Below are positions 8,464-17,854 of a DNA stretch of 64,000 nt, one piece after another. Numbering within the stretch: position 1 is the first letter of the stretch; each line of letters opens with the position of its first letter. The notes beneath the pieces were generated by a model. That model was not told the DNA's origin. It ran no database searches and saw nothing but the letters and a program-made list of their open reading frames with translations. The stretch spans positions 310,001 to 374,000 of the forward strand of contig NZ_JASMWN010000003.1 in NCBI RefSeq assembly GCF_032595355.1. Direction: 5' to 3'. The position numbers and the translations under genes are program-made. The stretch is from Sedimentitalea todarodis (lineage in GTDB: Bacteria > Pseudomonadota > Alphaproteobacteria > Rhodobacterales > Rhodobacteraceae).

Positions 8464-8518
8464 TTCATCTTTGTGCAAATACTCCGGGGGGTTCCGGGGG
8501 GCTGGCCCCCCGGCCCCG
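8464..8518 (+). repeat. Dispersed intergenic repeat, copy 1
   Basis: Starts TTCATCTTTG, continues with AAATACTCC and then a G-run/C-run hairpin (GGGGGGC / GCCCCCC). It lies between coxL and coxM. The same element recurs at 10966, 23438, 26033, 36127 and 53306, always with TTCATC on the plus strand. Confidence 0.85.
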
Positions 8519-8528
8519 TTACTTCAGC

Positions 8529-10892
8529 CTAGCCCTGCATCGCGGCCCATACCCGTGACGGGCTGAGCGGCATGTCGACATGGGTGACGTTCTTGCCGCC
8601 CGATTGCAGCGCGTCCACCACCGCGTTGACCACCGATGGCGGTGAGCCGATCGCGCCGGCCTCGCCACAGCCCTTCACCCCCAGAGGATTGTGGGTACAG
8701 GGTGTGCAGCAGGAATGATCGACTTCGTAAAACGGCAGATCATCCGCACGCGGCATGGCATAGTCCATGTAGCTCGCACTCAGAAGTTGACCGTCATCGT
8801 CATAGATACAGTGCTCGAGCAACGCCTGCCCGATGCCCTGTGCCAGACCACCATGAACCTGGCCCGACACGATCATCGGGTTGACGACATTGCCAAAATC
8901 ATCGGCCGCAATCATCCGCTCAATACTCACCTTACCGGTCTCCGGATCCACTTCGACCTCACAGGCATAGGCGCCGGACGGATAGGTAAAGTTCGACGGA
9001 TCGTAAAATGCCGTCTCCTCCAACCCCGGCTCGATATCTTCGAGCGGATAGTTGTGCGGCACATAAGCGGCCAGGCACACATCGCCCCATGCCACCGATT
9101 TATCGGTGCCCGCAACGCTGAAAGCGCCATCCTTCAACTCGATATCGGCCTCTGCGGCCTCCATCAGGTGTGCCGCGATCTTGCGTGCCTTGTTGATGAT
9201 CTTTTCGGTCGCCCGCACCATCGCGGATCCCCCGACGGCCAGACTGCGCGACCCGTATGTGCCCATGCCCATCGGCGAATTGGCGGTATCGCCATGCACG
9301 ATCTCGATCATGCTTTCGTCGATTCCGATCATCTCCGCAATCACCTGTGGAAAGGCCGTTTCATGCCCTTGCCCATGCGAATGGCTGCCGGTCATCACAA
9401 CCAGACCACCGGTGGCATTGACCCGCACGGTAGCGCTCTCATAAAGGCCCGCGCGCGCGCCCAATTGGCCCACCAGGCTACTCGGCGCGATACCACAGGC
9501 CTCAATGTAGCAATTCACACCCAGACCGCGCAGCTTGCCGTTCTTCTCGCTATCGGCACGGCGCGCGGCAAAGCCAGCGAAATCGCCGATCTCTTCCAGT
9601 TTGTCCATCGTCGCATGATAGTCGCCGGTGTCATACTCCACAGCAACCGGGGTGGCGTAGGGGAACTCGGTGATAAAGTTCTGGCGACGCAGCGCAATCG
9701 GGTCCACACCCAACTCGCGCGCTGCCTTATCGACCACCCGTTCGAGCTGATAGGTCGCCTCCGGACGTCCGGCCCCGCGATAGGCATCAACAGGCACCGT
9801 GTTTGTAAACACCGCCTTGACGTTCACGTAGATCAGCGGCGTTTTGTAGTTGCCCGCCATGAGAACGCCGTGCAGCCAGGTCGGAACCGACGGCGCAAAG
9901 GTTGACAGATAGGCCCCCATATTCGCCAGCGTATCGGTGCGCAGCGCAACAAAGTTGTTGTCCGCATCCAGAGCCAGTTCAATCTTGGTCACGTGATCGC
10001 GCCCGTGGGCATCCGACATGAACGCTTCTGACCGCGACGACGTCCATTTCACCGGACGGTTCACCGCCTTGGCGGCAAATGTACAGAACGCTTCTTCGGC
10101 ATAATGGAAAATCTTGGTGCCAAAACCGCCACCCACATCCGGTGCGACAACCCGCAGCTTGTGCTCGGGAATGCCCAGAACGAAGGCACCCATCAACAGG
10201 CGGATCACATGTGGGTTCTGGCTGGTGGTGTATAGCGTATGATCGCCGGTCCCGCGGTTGAAATCACCCACTGCAACGCGCGGCTCCATCGGGTTGGCCA
10301 CCATGCGCTGATTGACCAGCTCCAGCGTCGTCACATGCGCCGCACCCTTGATCGCCGCATCTACTGCCTCGCGGTTCTCTTCGACAAAGCCCCAGTCATA
10401 GCAAAGGTTGCTGGTGAGATCGTCATGCACCTTGGTTGCGCCGTCTGCCAGCGCCGCCTTCATGTCGACAACGGCCGGCAAATCTTCGATATCCAACTCG
10501 ATGGCCTCGGCTGCGTCCCGCGCCTGCTCGTATGTGTCCGCCACAACGGCCGCAATGGGATCGCCGACATGGCGCACCTTGCCCTGCGCCAGAACCGGGT
10601 GGCCCGGTTCCTGCATCACTTCGCCGAACCTGTCGGTCACCTGCCAGCCACAGGGCAGTCCGCCGACCCCTTCGAAATCCGCGCCGGTGAATATCCGCAC
10701 AACGCCCGGCATCGCTGCCGCCACACTTGTGTCAATCCCGTTGATCTTGCCATGCGCAACATCCGAGCGCAGGAAATGCACATAGGCCTGCCCCCGGACA
10801 TTGATATCGTCGGTGTAATTTCCGGTCCCGCTCAGAAACCGCACGTCCTCGCGCCGCTTTGGGCTGGCGCCGATGCCACTGTCTTTAGGCAT
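8529..10892 (-). CDS. coxL: Molybdenum-binding large subunit, form II cox family
   Basis: A 787-residue aldehyde oxidase/xanthine dehydrogenase-type catalytic subunit holding the molybdopterin cytosine dinucleotide cofactor. It contains PDVGGGFGTK (about 251-260), the active-site loop AYRGAGR (370-376), GSHSHGQGHET and GVKGCGEAGAIGSP. AYRGAGR is the form II signature; form I CO dehydrogenases have the AYxCSFR loop whose Cys binds copper. CO oxidation is therefore unlikely as its main job and the substrate is unknown. ATG 10892, nine bases after GGAGG, is preferred to one six bases earlier. Gene order S-L-M also matches form II. Confidence 0.93.
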   Translation of the reverse strand: MPKDSGIGASPKRREDVRFLSGTGNYTDDINVRGQAYVHFLRSDVAHGKINGIDTSVAAAMPGVVRIFTGADFEGVGGLPCGWQVTDRFGEVMQEPGHPVLAQGKVRHVGDPIAAVVADTYEQARDAAEAIELDIEDLPAVVDMKAALADGATKVHDDLTSNLCYDWGFVEENREAVDAAIKGAAHVTTLELVNQRMVANPMEPRVAVGDFNRGTGDHTLYTTSQNPHVIRLLMGAFVLGIPEHKLRVVAPDVGGGFGTKIFHYAEEAFCTFAAKAVNRPVKWTSSRSEAFMSDAHGRDHVTKIELALDADNNFVALRTDTLANMGAYLSTFAPSVPTWLHGVLMAGNYKTPLIYVNVKAVFTNTVPVDAYRGAGRPEATYQLERVVDKAARELGVDPIALRRQNFITEFPYATPVAVEYDTGDYHATMDKLEEIGDFAGFAARRADSEKNGKLRGLGVNCYIEACGIAPSSLVGQLGARAGLYESATVRVNATGGLVVMTGSHSHGQGHETAFPQVIAEMIGIDESMIEIVHGDTANSPMGMGTYGSRSLAVGGSAMVRATEKIINKARKIAAHLMEAAEADIELKDGAFSVAGTDKSVAWGDVCLAAYVPHNYPLEDIEPGLEETAFYDPSNFTYPSGAYACEVEVDPETGKVSIERMIAADDFGNVVNPMIVSGQVHGGLAQGIGQALLEHCIYDDDGQLLSASYMDYAMPRADDLPFYEVDHSCCTPCTHNPLGVKGCGEAGAIGSPPSVVNAVVDALQSGGKNVTHVDMPLSPSRVWAAMQG

Positions 10893-10965
10893 GTTCATAG
10901 TCCTCCGTGAAAACCCGGCGAGTTTGCCCGCCACACTTCGACAGGCCGGTCTACACCCCGCCCCC

Positions 10966-11013
10966 TTCATCTTTGCGAAAATACTCCGGGGGGTTCGGGG
11001 GGCCGGCCCCCCG
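10966..11013 (+). repeat. Dispersed intergenic repeat, copy 2
   Basis: TTCATCTTTGC, AAAATACTCC, then GGGGGGCCGGCCCCCC, a perfect GC hairpin, between coxS and coxL. It is nearly identical to the copy at 8464. Confidence 0.88.
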
Positions 11014-11015
11014 TC

Positions 11016-11501
11016 TTACTCTGCCGCGATCGCGGCCACGTCCTGACCAGAGGCCGCCATGATCGCCTTGACGATGTTGTGATACCCGGTACAGCGACAC
11101 AGATTGCCTTCCAGGTAGTCCCGGATTTCCGCTTCACTGGGCTTGGGGTTTTCCTTGAGCAACGCCGCAGCCGACATCACCATGCCCGGCGTGCAAAATC
11201 CGCATTGCAGACCGTGATGATCCTGAAACGCCTGCTGGATGGTATTCAATGTCCCGTCAGCATCGGCCTGACCTTCGATGGTATCGACCGAGGCCCCGTC
11301 CGCTTCTACCGCGAACATGGTGCAGGCCTTGACCGCAACGCCATCCACATGCACGACACAGGCGCCGCACTGGGACGTGTCACAACCGACATGCGTTCCC
11401 GTCAGCCCCAGACCGTCTCGCAAAAATCCGGACAGCAGCGTTCGTCCTTCAACCGAGCCGGACTTCGAAACACCATTCACCGTCATGGTCACATCAACCA
11501 T
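11016..11501 (-). CDS. coxS: [2Fe-2S] small subunit of form II cox-type hydroxylase
   Basis: A 161-residue iron-sulfur subunit with two clusters. The plant-ferredoxin-like N-terminal domain has GCDTSQCGACVVHVDG and a further Cys in KACTMFAV; the C-terminal helical domain has CGFCTPGMVM and NLCRCTGYHNIV. This is the full set for the xanthine oxidase family. ATG 11501 with GGAGG six bases upstream is used rather than the adjacent GTG. It is the first structural gene, about 100 bases after the molybdopterin-binding gene. That gap holds an AGCAT/ATGCT inverted repeat (11588-11602) and may carry a separate promoter. Confidence 0.95.
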   Translation of the reverse strand: MVDVTMTVNGVSKSGSVEGRTLLSGFLRDGLGLTGTHVGCDTSQCGACVVHVDGVAVKACTMFAVEADGASVDTIEGQADADGTLNTIQQAFQDHHGLQCGFCTPGMVMSAAALLKENPKPSEAEIRDYLEGNLCRCTGYHNIVKAIMAASGQDVAAIAAE

Positions 11502-11603
11502 CACATTCCTCCCTGTAGATGTCGTTTGCTTTTTCAGGAGTTAAGCACGCTGTCCGCACATTGAGAACAAGAATCTTATAGGACTTTAGCATAATACATG
11601 CTG

Positions 11604-12611
11604 TCAGTTCCTTGATCCGCGCGGCTGGGGACGCGTCGGAATCTCCTTGAGCAATCCGCCAACCCCCATATCCATGATATCTTGGGGGCTGACCTGCAGA
11701 CCACAAATCACCCGCTCCAGGACCCAGTCCACGCCGCTGACAGCCGGTGACCGGGCGCTGCCCGGCAGGCCGATCACCATTTGCGCGCCAATCCGGCCCA
11801 GAAACAACAGGTTGCCCGGATCCACCGGCATTCCGAAATGGATGATTTCGCCGCCTGCACGCCGCACCGCTTCGGGGGCCACGTCGGTCGGGTCCGAAGT
11901 GGCGGAGCCGGTCAGGATCAGGATCAGCTCGGCGTCACAGGCGGCGATCGCCTGTACCAGCGGAGCAATCCGATGGGCCACCGCGACAGGGTCCGACAGG
12001 TCGACGCCCAGACGATCCAGACGCCCCTGCATCATGCGATACCCCTTGTCGCTCGTCGGTCCCTCGGCCCGCCCGGAAATCCGGGTCTCGATGAACTCCG
12101 CACGGCTCAGCATCGGGCGCTGCAGGGTCAGGGCCCCCGGTGCCAGTTCGCAGGCCCGTTCCAGTGCCGTTCCGGGCACCGCGTAGGAAATGATCTTGAC
12201 GGTCGCGACCATGCCATCGCGGTCCATCCGCTGCCAGCGCGGCACTGTCGAGACGGTGATCATGGGATGCACATGATTGACGCGGTCGATAGCGGCGGCA
12301 TCTATCCGGGCCAGACCGGGGCCGTCCGCCAACAGGTTGACCCGTCCGGTAAACGGTGCGCTCAGATGCAGCCCCGCCGTCTTCGGATCAGGCACAAGCG
12401 CCCTGGCCAGCGCCTCTGCGGCATCATTTTCGCCAATGTCCCCGGGATCGAGCCGCGCCACCGTGATCTGGTCAAACCCGGACGCCGCGAGCGCCGCGAC
12501 ATCGCCCTTTGACAGAATCATACCCTTGCGCAACCGTCCCGCCGGCAATTGCACGGAGTGGGCCAGCACATGCCCGACCGCCTCGGCCACGGGAACCGGG
12601 CCAAACCTCAT
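11604..12611 (-). CDS. Molybdopterin-binding protein of the cox cluster
   Basis: A 335-residue protein with a C-terminal MoCF-type molybdopterin-binding domain (ILILTGSATSDPTDVAPEAV, VIGLPGSARSPAVSGVD). It resembles the molybdopterin-binding half of the longer proteins that also contain a nucleotidyltransferase making the cytidine dinucleotide cofactor; that second half is absent here. It probably helps prepare or insert the molybdenum cofactor into CoxL. Its start overlaps the xdhC stop by four bases (ATGA), so the two are translated together. The precise step is inferred. Confidence 0.8.
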   Translation of the reverse strand: MRFGPVPVAEAVGHVLAHSVQLPAGRLRKGMILSKGDVAALAASGFDQITVARLDPGDIGENDAAEALARALVPDPKTAGLHLSAPFTGRVNLLADGPGLARIDAAAIDRVNHVHPMITVSTVPRWQRMDRDGMVATVKIISYAVPGTALERACELAPGALTLQRPMLSRAEFIETRISGRAEGPTSDKGYRMMQGRLDRLGVDLSDPVAVAHRIAPLVQAIAACDAELILILTGSATSDPTDVAPEAVRRAGGEIIHFGMPVDPGNLLFLGRIGAQMVIGLPGSARSPAVSGVDWVLERVICGLQVSPQDIMDMGVGGLLKEIPTRPQPRGSRN

Positions 12612-13573
12612 CCCTGTCTCAGAACCTGCGTCATCTGCGCGAGGATCGACACCGCGATTTCGGCCGGTCCCGCCGCCCCGATATCAAGCCCGACCGGTCC
12701 ATGAATGCGCGCGATCTGCTCATCCGTGAATCCGGCTTGGATCATGCGGTCGACCCGCTTGGCATGGGTCCGGGTCGATCCCAAGGCGCCGATGTAAAAT
12801 ACGTCCGCCGCCAGCGCCGCCTCAAGCGCTGGATCATCCAGCTTGGGGTCATGTGTCAACAGCACCAGCGCGGTACGCGTATCCAATCCCAGCTTTAAGA
12901 CGGCTTCGTCCGGCCAATCCTGCAGAATGGTCTCTCCGGGGAACCGCGCATCGGATCCAAACGCGTCCCGTGGGTCGATCAGCACCGGATCATACCCCGC
13001 AATCCGCGCCATCGGCACCAGTGCCTGCGCAATATGAACCGCCCCCACCACGATCAGCCGCAAGGGTGGATTGTGCACGGCGACAAAGGTTTGCCCGTCT
13101 TCTTCAAACCCCGAGCGATCCATGCGCATCCGGTGCGGATAGCCGTCGCGCACCAGTTGCCGCTCACCGCTTTGCAGGTTGACCTCATAGGCCAACGCGA
13201 CGCGGCCCGCGCGGGCTTTGACCAGTTCGGCCAACACCGGTTCGGGCAGCACAGGGCCGACCGGCTCGACCAGCACCCGGATGGTGCCGCCGCAGGCCAA
13301 CCCAACCGCAAAGGCGTCGTCATCGCTGACTCCGTATTCCAGTACGCAATGCGTGCCGTTTTCCATCGCTTCAAGCGCTTCGGCAATCACCGCACCTTCG
13401 ACACAACCGCCGGAAACCGACCCTTCGATCCGCCCGTCGCCACCAATTGCAAGCTGTGCGCCAACACGACGGGGCGCACTGCCCCAGGTCTGCACGACCG
13501 TGGCCAAGGCCGCGCCGATGCCCTCGCGATGCCAGGCCAGCGCGGTTTCCGGGCTGTTGTCAAATCGGTCCAT
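12608..13573 (-). CDS. xdhC: XdhC/CoxI family molybdenum cofactor maturation protein
   Basis: A 321-residue XdhC-type protein that binds and sulfurates or delivers the Mo cofactor for xanthine-dehydrogenase-family enzymes. The N-terminal XdhC/CoxI domain includes GSAPRRVGAQLAI and GSVSGGCVEGAV; the C-terminal Rossmann-like domain has LIVVGAVHIAQALV and DDPALEAAL. ATG 13573 with GGAGG six bases upstream is preferred over 21 additional N-terminal residues. It lies between coxE and the molybdopterin-binding gene, consistent with a maturation operon. Confidence 0.9.
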   Translation of the reverse strand: MDRFDNSPETALAWHREGIGAALATVVQTWGSAPRRVGAQLAIGGDGRIEGSVSGGCVEGAVIAEALEAMENGTHCVLEYGVSDDDAFAVGLACGGTIRVLVEPVGPVLPEPVLAELVKARAGRVALAYEVNLQSGERQLVRDGYPHRMRMDRSGFEEDGQTFVAVHNPPLRLIVVGAVHIAQALVPMARIAGYDPVLIDPRDAFGSDARFPGETILQDWPDEAVLKLGLDTRTALVLLTHDPKLDDPALEAALAADVFYIGALGSTRTHAKRVDRMIQAGFTDEQIARIHGPVGLDIGAAGPAEIAVSILAQMTQVLRQG

Positions 13574-13647
13574 CTCTGTCCTCCCCAGGGCAATTGCCGG
13601 CCCGGAATACATAGTTGCGCTGCGTGGCCGACACAAACACCGCGCCC

Positions 13648-14916
13648 CTAGCGCGCCGTGTCCAGCACTGCCATCAGCCGCGCTTTCTCGCCGACATCAT
13701 CCGGGCGTGAAATGACCTCGGCCAGGTCCTGCATCGAGGCCACCGAATGCCCCGCACGAAAGCTGTCGACATGCGGCAGCATTGCCGCGATCCCCTGTGC
13801 CTTGGGCGCAAACCCGTCCCATCGCAACAGCGGGTTCAGCCAGATCAGACGCCGCGCCGACAGGTGCAGCCGTTCCATTTCGCGCGCCAGCGCTTCCGGG
13901 TCGTCCCGGTCCAGACCATCGGTGATCAAGAGAACCACCGCGCCTTGCCCCATCACGCGGCGCGACCAGTCGCGATTGAACGCGTGCAGGCACTCGCCAA
14001 TGCGGGTGCCGCCTTCCCAATCCTGCGCCTCGGCCCCTGCCGCCGCAAGCGCAGCATCGACGTCACGCTGGTTCAGGTGCCGGGTGATGTTGGTCAGGCG
14101 GGTGCCGAAGGTAAAGGCGTGAACCCTGGCCCAGCCCGCGCCGCGCGCATTGGAGACCGCATGCAGGAAATGCAGGGTGATCCGGCTATACTGGCTCATC
14201 GAACCGGAAATATCGCAGAGCACGACGAGATTGGGCCAGCGCAATCGCGGCTTCAGATGCGCCAGATCGCGCAGCTCTCCGCCCTGCCGCATGCTGGCGC
14301 GCAACGTGCCCCGCCAATCGATGCGCGCGCCCCTTGCGCTGGCGATGCCGCGCCGCGACGGGATGGGTTTGACCGGCAGCGTCAGCCGCGCCAGCATGCG
14401 CTTGGCCTGCGCGACCTCTGCGGTGCTCATCTGCTCGAAATCCAGCTTTCTCAGCCGTTCCTCGGCGGACATGGTCATCGAGGCATCGACCTCGATCAGG
14501 GTCTCGTCATCCGGTGAGTCGGTCGCGCCCTCGGGCAGATCCGGGGTTGTGCCGTCGAGCAACGCCTCTGCCGCGCGCTTTTCCGCCGCTTGCGCGCTGC
14601 GATCCTCCTGCACACCACGAATAGCGGGCAGCATCATTGCCATCATGTGTTCGATGAACCGCGGATCGCGCCAGTAGAGCCGGAAGATCTGTGCGAACAC
14701 CGCCCGCTGTTCCGGCTTGTTCACGAAACAGGCGTGCAACGTCCAATAAAAGTCGCGCTTGTCGCTGAACCCCGCCGCTTCAACCGCGCGGATCGCGTCA
14801 ATCACCCGCCCGCTGCCGATCGGCAGCCCCGCTTTGCGCAGGGCACGGGCGAAATGCGTGATGTTGTGGACAAGCTTGGGATTGTCGGGAATGTCGAGGG
14901 GGGTGTATTTGGACAT
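13648..14916 (-). CDS. coxE: VWA domain protein CoxE
   Basis: A 422-residue CoxE-like protein. A MIDAS motif, CDISGSMSQYS, begins near residue 232 inside a C-terminal VWA-type domain; the N-terminal half is helical (THFARALRKAGLPIGSGRV). CoxE works with the AAA+ ATPase CoxD in maturing the active site of cox-type hydroxylases. The start overlaps the stop of the upstream membrane protein gene, giving coupling with coxD's operon. Confidence 0.9.
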   Translation of the reverse strand: MSKYTPLDIPDNPKLVHNITHFARALRKAGLPIGSGRVIDAIRAVEAAGFSDKRDFYWTLHACFVNKPEQRAVFAQIFRLYWRDPRFIEHMMAMMLPAIRGVQEDRSAQAAEKRAAEALLDGTTPDLPEGATDSPDDETLIEVDASMTMSAEERLRKLDFEQMSTAEVAQAKRMLARLTLPVKPIPSRRGIASARGARIDWRGTLRASMRQGGELRDLAHLKPRLRWPNLVVLCDISGSMSQYSRITLHFLHAVSNARGAGWARVHAFTFGTRLTNITRHLNQRDVDAALAAAGAEAQDWEGGTRIGECLHAFNRDWSRRVMGQGAVVLLITDGLDRDDPEALAREMERLHLSARRLIWLNPLLRWDGFAPKAQGIAAMLPHVDSFRAGHSVASMQDLAEVISRPDDVGEKARLMAVLDTAR

Positions 14917-15603
14917 TCAGAACTCTTCTACACGGGACGTGAGTTCATACTCTGCCGGCTTGTTGAGAAAGTTCGGCTGAACCCGCACGTAGGCACGCGA
15001 CCCGGATATCTCGACACGCCCAACATCCGCCCCCGCCGATGTCTGCAACTGCTCGTCTCGCTGTTCGTCGGCATCGAAAACTTCGCCGTATACAGGCCCG
15101 CCATCGACATGGCGCAGAGTCACCACGAGACGCTTGCCCTGATGCGCTTGCAGAGGAATCACGTACCAATCGAAATCACCCTTGCGGACCTTGCCGCCGA
15201 CCGTGGCACCGACATTCAGCTGGTTTGCCTGCTGCACCCGCTCGTTCGGTTCCACTTCTTCGATCCCTGGCGCGTCGGGCAGCACCACCGCAGCGCGGTT
15301 CGAAACCGACGCGGCCTGCCCGCCCACCGGATCGGCAGGTTCCTCGCCAATACTTCCGCCACCAATCCGCGGTCCCCCGGTTTTTTCCGGCACAAACAGT
15401 GGGATCACCAGAAACGCCGCCCCGATCAGGAACACCAGCAGCCCGGCGGAGGAGCTCTCGAATTTCAGCCCGAACAGCTCGATCTTTGCACTCGATCCGC
15501 TGGGCTTCGGCTTCAACAACAGCCACAGCCCCGCCCCGGCAAAGGCCGCGCCGGCGATCATCAGAATGATCAGCTTCGTTGAATCCTGGGCCTCGAAATC
15601 CAT
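14917..15603 (-). CDS. Uncharacterised membrane protein between coxD and coxE
   Basis: A 228-residue protein with two N-terminal membrane segments (LIILMIAGAAFAGAGLWLLL and GLLVFLIGAAFLVIPLFV), then a Pro/Gly linker and a soluble C-terminal domain of about 110 residues (GGKVRKGDFDWYVIPL, KRLVVTLRHVDGG, YVRVQPNF) that reads as a beta sandwich, possibly like bacterial pre-peptidase domains. ATG 15603 after GGGGGATAGG is used. It sits tightly in the coxDE operon but is not a standard cox gene; it might tether the CoxDE chaperone to the membrane (inference). Confidence 0.75.
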   Translation of the reverse strand: MDFEAQDSTKLIILMIAGAAFAGAGLWLLLKPKPSGSSAKIELFGLKFESSSAGLLVFLIGAAFLVIPLFVPEKTGGPRIGGGSIGEEPADPVGGQAASVSNRAAVVLPDAPGIEEVEPNERVQQANQLNVGATVGGKVRKGDFDWYVIPLQAHQGKRLVVTLRHVDGGPVYGEVFDADEQRDEQLQTSAGADVGRVEISGSRAYVRVQPNFLNKPAEYELTSRVEEF

Positions 15604-15663
15604 CCTATCCCCCACGCCATTCAGATCAGGTTACAGCATCGCGGATCGCGAACATACCCGCGA

Positions 15664-16572
15664 TCAGGCCACCTCCAGCGTCGCCTTCGCCTCGTCGAGG
15701 ATGCGCTTGGCTTCCGAGCCCTGCAGCTTTTGGATGTCGTCCTGGTATTTCAGGATCGCGCCCAGCGTATCGGCAATGACCTCGGGGCTGAGGTTGATCA
15801 CATCCAGCGCCAGAAGACACTTGGCCCAGTCGATTGTTTCCGCGACTCCGGGTTTCTTGAACAGATCCTCGGTGCGCAGGGACTGAACAAAGGCAACCAC
15901 TTCACGACTCAGAGCTTCGGACGCCTCGGGCGCGCGGGCCTGAAGGATCTCGATCTCGCGGTCGAAATCCGGGTAATCGACCCAATGATAGAGACAGCGG
16001 CGTTTCAGCGCGTCATGCACTTCACGTGTGCGGTTGCTGGTCAGGATGACGATCGGAGGCTCGGGCGCCTTGATCGTACCGAGTTCCGGTATCGTCACCT
16101 GAAAGTCGCTCAACGCCTCAAGCAGGAACGCTTCAAACGGCTCGTCCGTGCGATCCAATTCGTCAATCAGCAAGACCGGCGCGCCATTTTCATCCGGGCG
16201 CATCGCCTCGAGCAGCGGGCGTTCGACAAGAAAGTCGCTGCTGAACAATTCCCGGTTCAGCGCGGCGCGGTCTGCGGTACCCGTCGCTTCGGCGGTGCGG
16301 ATGGCGATCATCTGCGCGGGGAAGTTCCATTCATAAACCGCGCTCGCAGCATCCAGCCCTTCGTAGCATTGCAGCCGGATCAGGCGTCGATTGAGCGACG
16401 CGGCCAGCGCCTTGGCAATCTCGGTCTTGCCGACCCCGGCTTCTCCCTCAAGAAACAATGGGCGGCCCAGCTTGAGCGACAAGAAGACGACCGTGGCCAA
16501 AGCCCGGCCACAGACATAACCCTGCGCCGACAACATCTCCTGCACGGCTTCGATAGACGGCGGTATTTGCAT
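15664..16572 (-). CDS. coxD: MoxR-family AAA+ ATPase CoxD
   Basis: A 302-residue MoxR/CoxD ATPase. Walker A is EGEAGVGKTEIAKAL, Walker B is VLLIDELDRTDEPFEAF, and the sensor segment is ILTSNRTREVHDALKRR. MoxR ATPases paired with VWA proteins act as metallo-enzyme chaperones; in cox clusters CoxD is needed for maturation of the Mo site. It is the first gene of the minus-strand run (coxD, membrane protein, coxE, xdhC, molybdopterin-binding gene) and starts with GGGAG before the ATG. Confidence 0.92.
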   Translation of the reverse strand: MQIPPSIEAVQEMLSAQGYVCGRALATVVFLSLKLGRPLFLEGEAGVGKTEIAKALAASLNRRLIRLQCYEGLDAASAVYEWNFPAQMIAIRTAEATGTADRAALNRELFSSDFLVERPLLEAMRPDENGAPVLLIDELDRTDEPFEAFLLEALSDFQVTIPELGTIKAPEPPIVILTSNRTREVHDALKRRCLYHWVDYPDFDREIEILQARAPEASEALSREVVAFVQSLRTEDLFKKPGVAETIDWAKCLLALDVINLSPEVIADTLGAILKYQDDIQKLQGSEAKRILDEAKATLEVA

Positions 16573-16795
16573 GAAATCTCCCTTTGTTATTAAAAGGTCA
16601 TGAGTCGCGCCGTGCCGTCAAGCACGGTGCCCTGCGACCTTGGTCCTAAACCTGGCTCCGAAGAATGGCGCAATTTGCCTCAAATCCGACGCGTTTGACC
16701 ACGATGATTGACCCGATATGGCCCGGATGGCATCAATTGCGTAACTAACAAGCGGTATTGGCTCAGAACCAGCGCCCTCAGATCAGGCAGAACAC

Positions 16796-17854
16796 ATGGC
16801 ACGTGGCGGACAGCAATCGGATATGCGGATCACCGCCGTGACCTGCGTCAAGGACGAAGGGCCGTTTCTGCTGGAATGGATCCTGTTCAACAGGCTGATC
16901 GGTGTTACGGATTTCCTGTTCTACTCCAACGATTGCAGCGACGGAACCGACCACCTGCTTGACGCGCTGGCCGAACGTGGAATCGTGCGCCACTTGCCCA
17001 ACCCGGCGAAAGGGCGCAACTACCAGATGGAGGCGCTGAAAGACGCACGGCGGCAGAACATCGTGGCCGACGCCGATTGGGTCTGGGTTGCCGATGTCGA
17101 TGAGTTCCTGAACATTCACACCGGCGATCACACGATCCCCGCCCTGATTACAGCCTGCGGTGATCCGCAGGCAATTTCAGTGACGTTCCAGTTCTTTGCC
17201 AACAACGGGATTGAGGCGTTCGCAGATGCGCCGGTGATTTCGCAGTTCACCCGTTCGCACAACCCCGACCTCTGGTGCGGAGAATTCGCAATCGAAGTCA
17301 AGACGCTGGTGCGCAATGACTTTCCGCTGCAATATTTCGGCGCGCACCGACCATTTTTCAAAAGCAGCCTTGCCGCCGACATGCGCCCGCGCTGGACAGA
17401 TGGATCGGGGCGCGATGTACCGCACAGGTTCCTCGTTGCGGCGAATCCCCGGCGCATACGCCGCTTTCCTGCAAAGGGCGCGCGGCAATTCGCGACACTG
17501 AACCACTATGCACTGCGGTCGCTGGACAGTTACCTGCTCAAGAATGACAGGGGCGATGTGAATCGCGAAAACCGCGCATTCGATGATACCTACTGGCGGG
17601 AACGCAACGATGCTTCCCATACCGATATCAGCATCCATCGCTACCTTCCCGCACTTGAAACCGCGCTTGCTGACCTGCGGCGCGATCCCGTGGTCGACGC
17701 TCTGCACAGGGACTGTGTTGCGCGCCACATCGCGCGGCGTGATGCGCTGCTCACGTTGCCCGAATATCAACAGATGCGCGATCAACTGCGCTGCGCCAAT
17801 CCGCTGCCACCGCAGGAAGAGGCACTGTTGAACGCCTTGGGATTGGCAGCATGA
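16796..17854 (+). CDS. Glycosyltransferase family 2-like protein
   Basis: A 352-residue glycosyltransferase of the GT2/DUF23-like type. The nucleotide-sugar-binding start is VTCVKDEGPFLLEW, followed by FYSNDCSDGTDHLLDAL and the metal-binding VADVDEFLNIH. The C-terminal part carries LNHYALRSLDSYLLK. These motifs are shared with the two other transferases at 18486 and 20799. No membrane segment is visible, so it is probably cytoplasmic. A start at ATG 16823 (MRITAV) is also possible. Its stop overlaps the sulfotransferase ATG (ATGA). Acceptor and donor unknown. Confidence 0.85.
   Translation: MARGGQQSDMRITAVTCVKDEGPFLLEWILFNRLIGVTDFLFYSNDCSDGTDHLLDALAERGIVRHLPNPAKGRNYQMEALKDARRQNIVADADWVWVADVDEFLNIHTGDHTIPALITACGDPQAISVTFQFFANNGIEAFADAPVISQFTRSHNPDLWCGEFAIEVKTLVRNDFPLQYFGAHRPFFKSSLAADMRPRWTDGSGRDVPHRFLVAANPRRIRRFPAKGARQFATLNHYALRSLDSYLLKNDRGDVNRENRAFDDTYWRERNDASHTDISIHRYLPALETALADLRRDPVVDALHRDCVARHIARRDALLTLPEYQQMRDQLRCANPLPPQEEALLNALGLAA

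Noticed and set aside
11494..11706. Short minus-strand frame bridging coxS and the molybdopterin-binding gene
   Set aside because: Overlaps both genes and lacks a start signal; the gap is better read as a leader or promoter.
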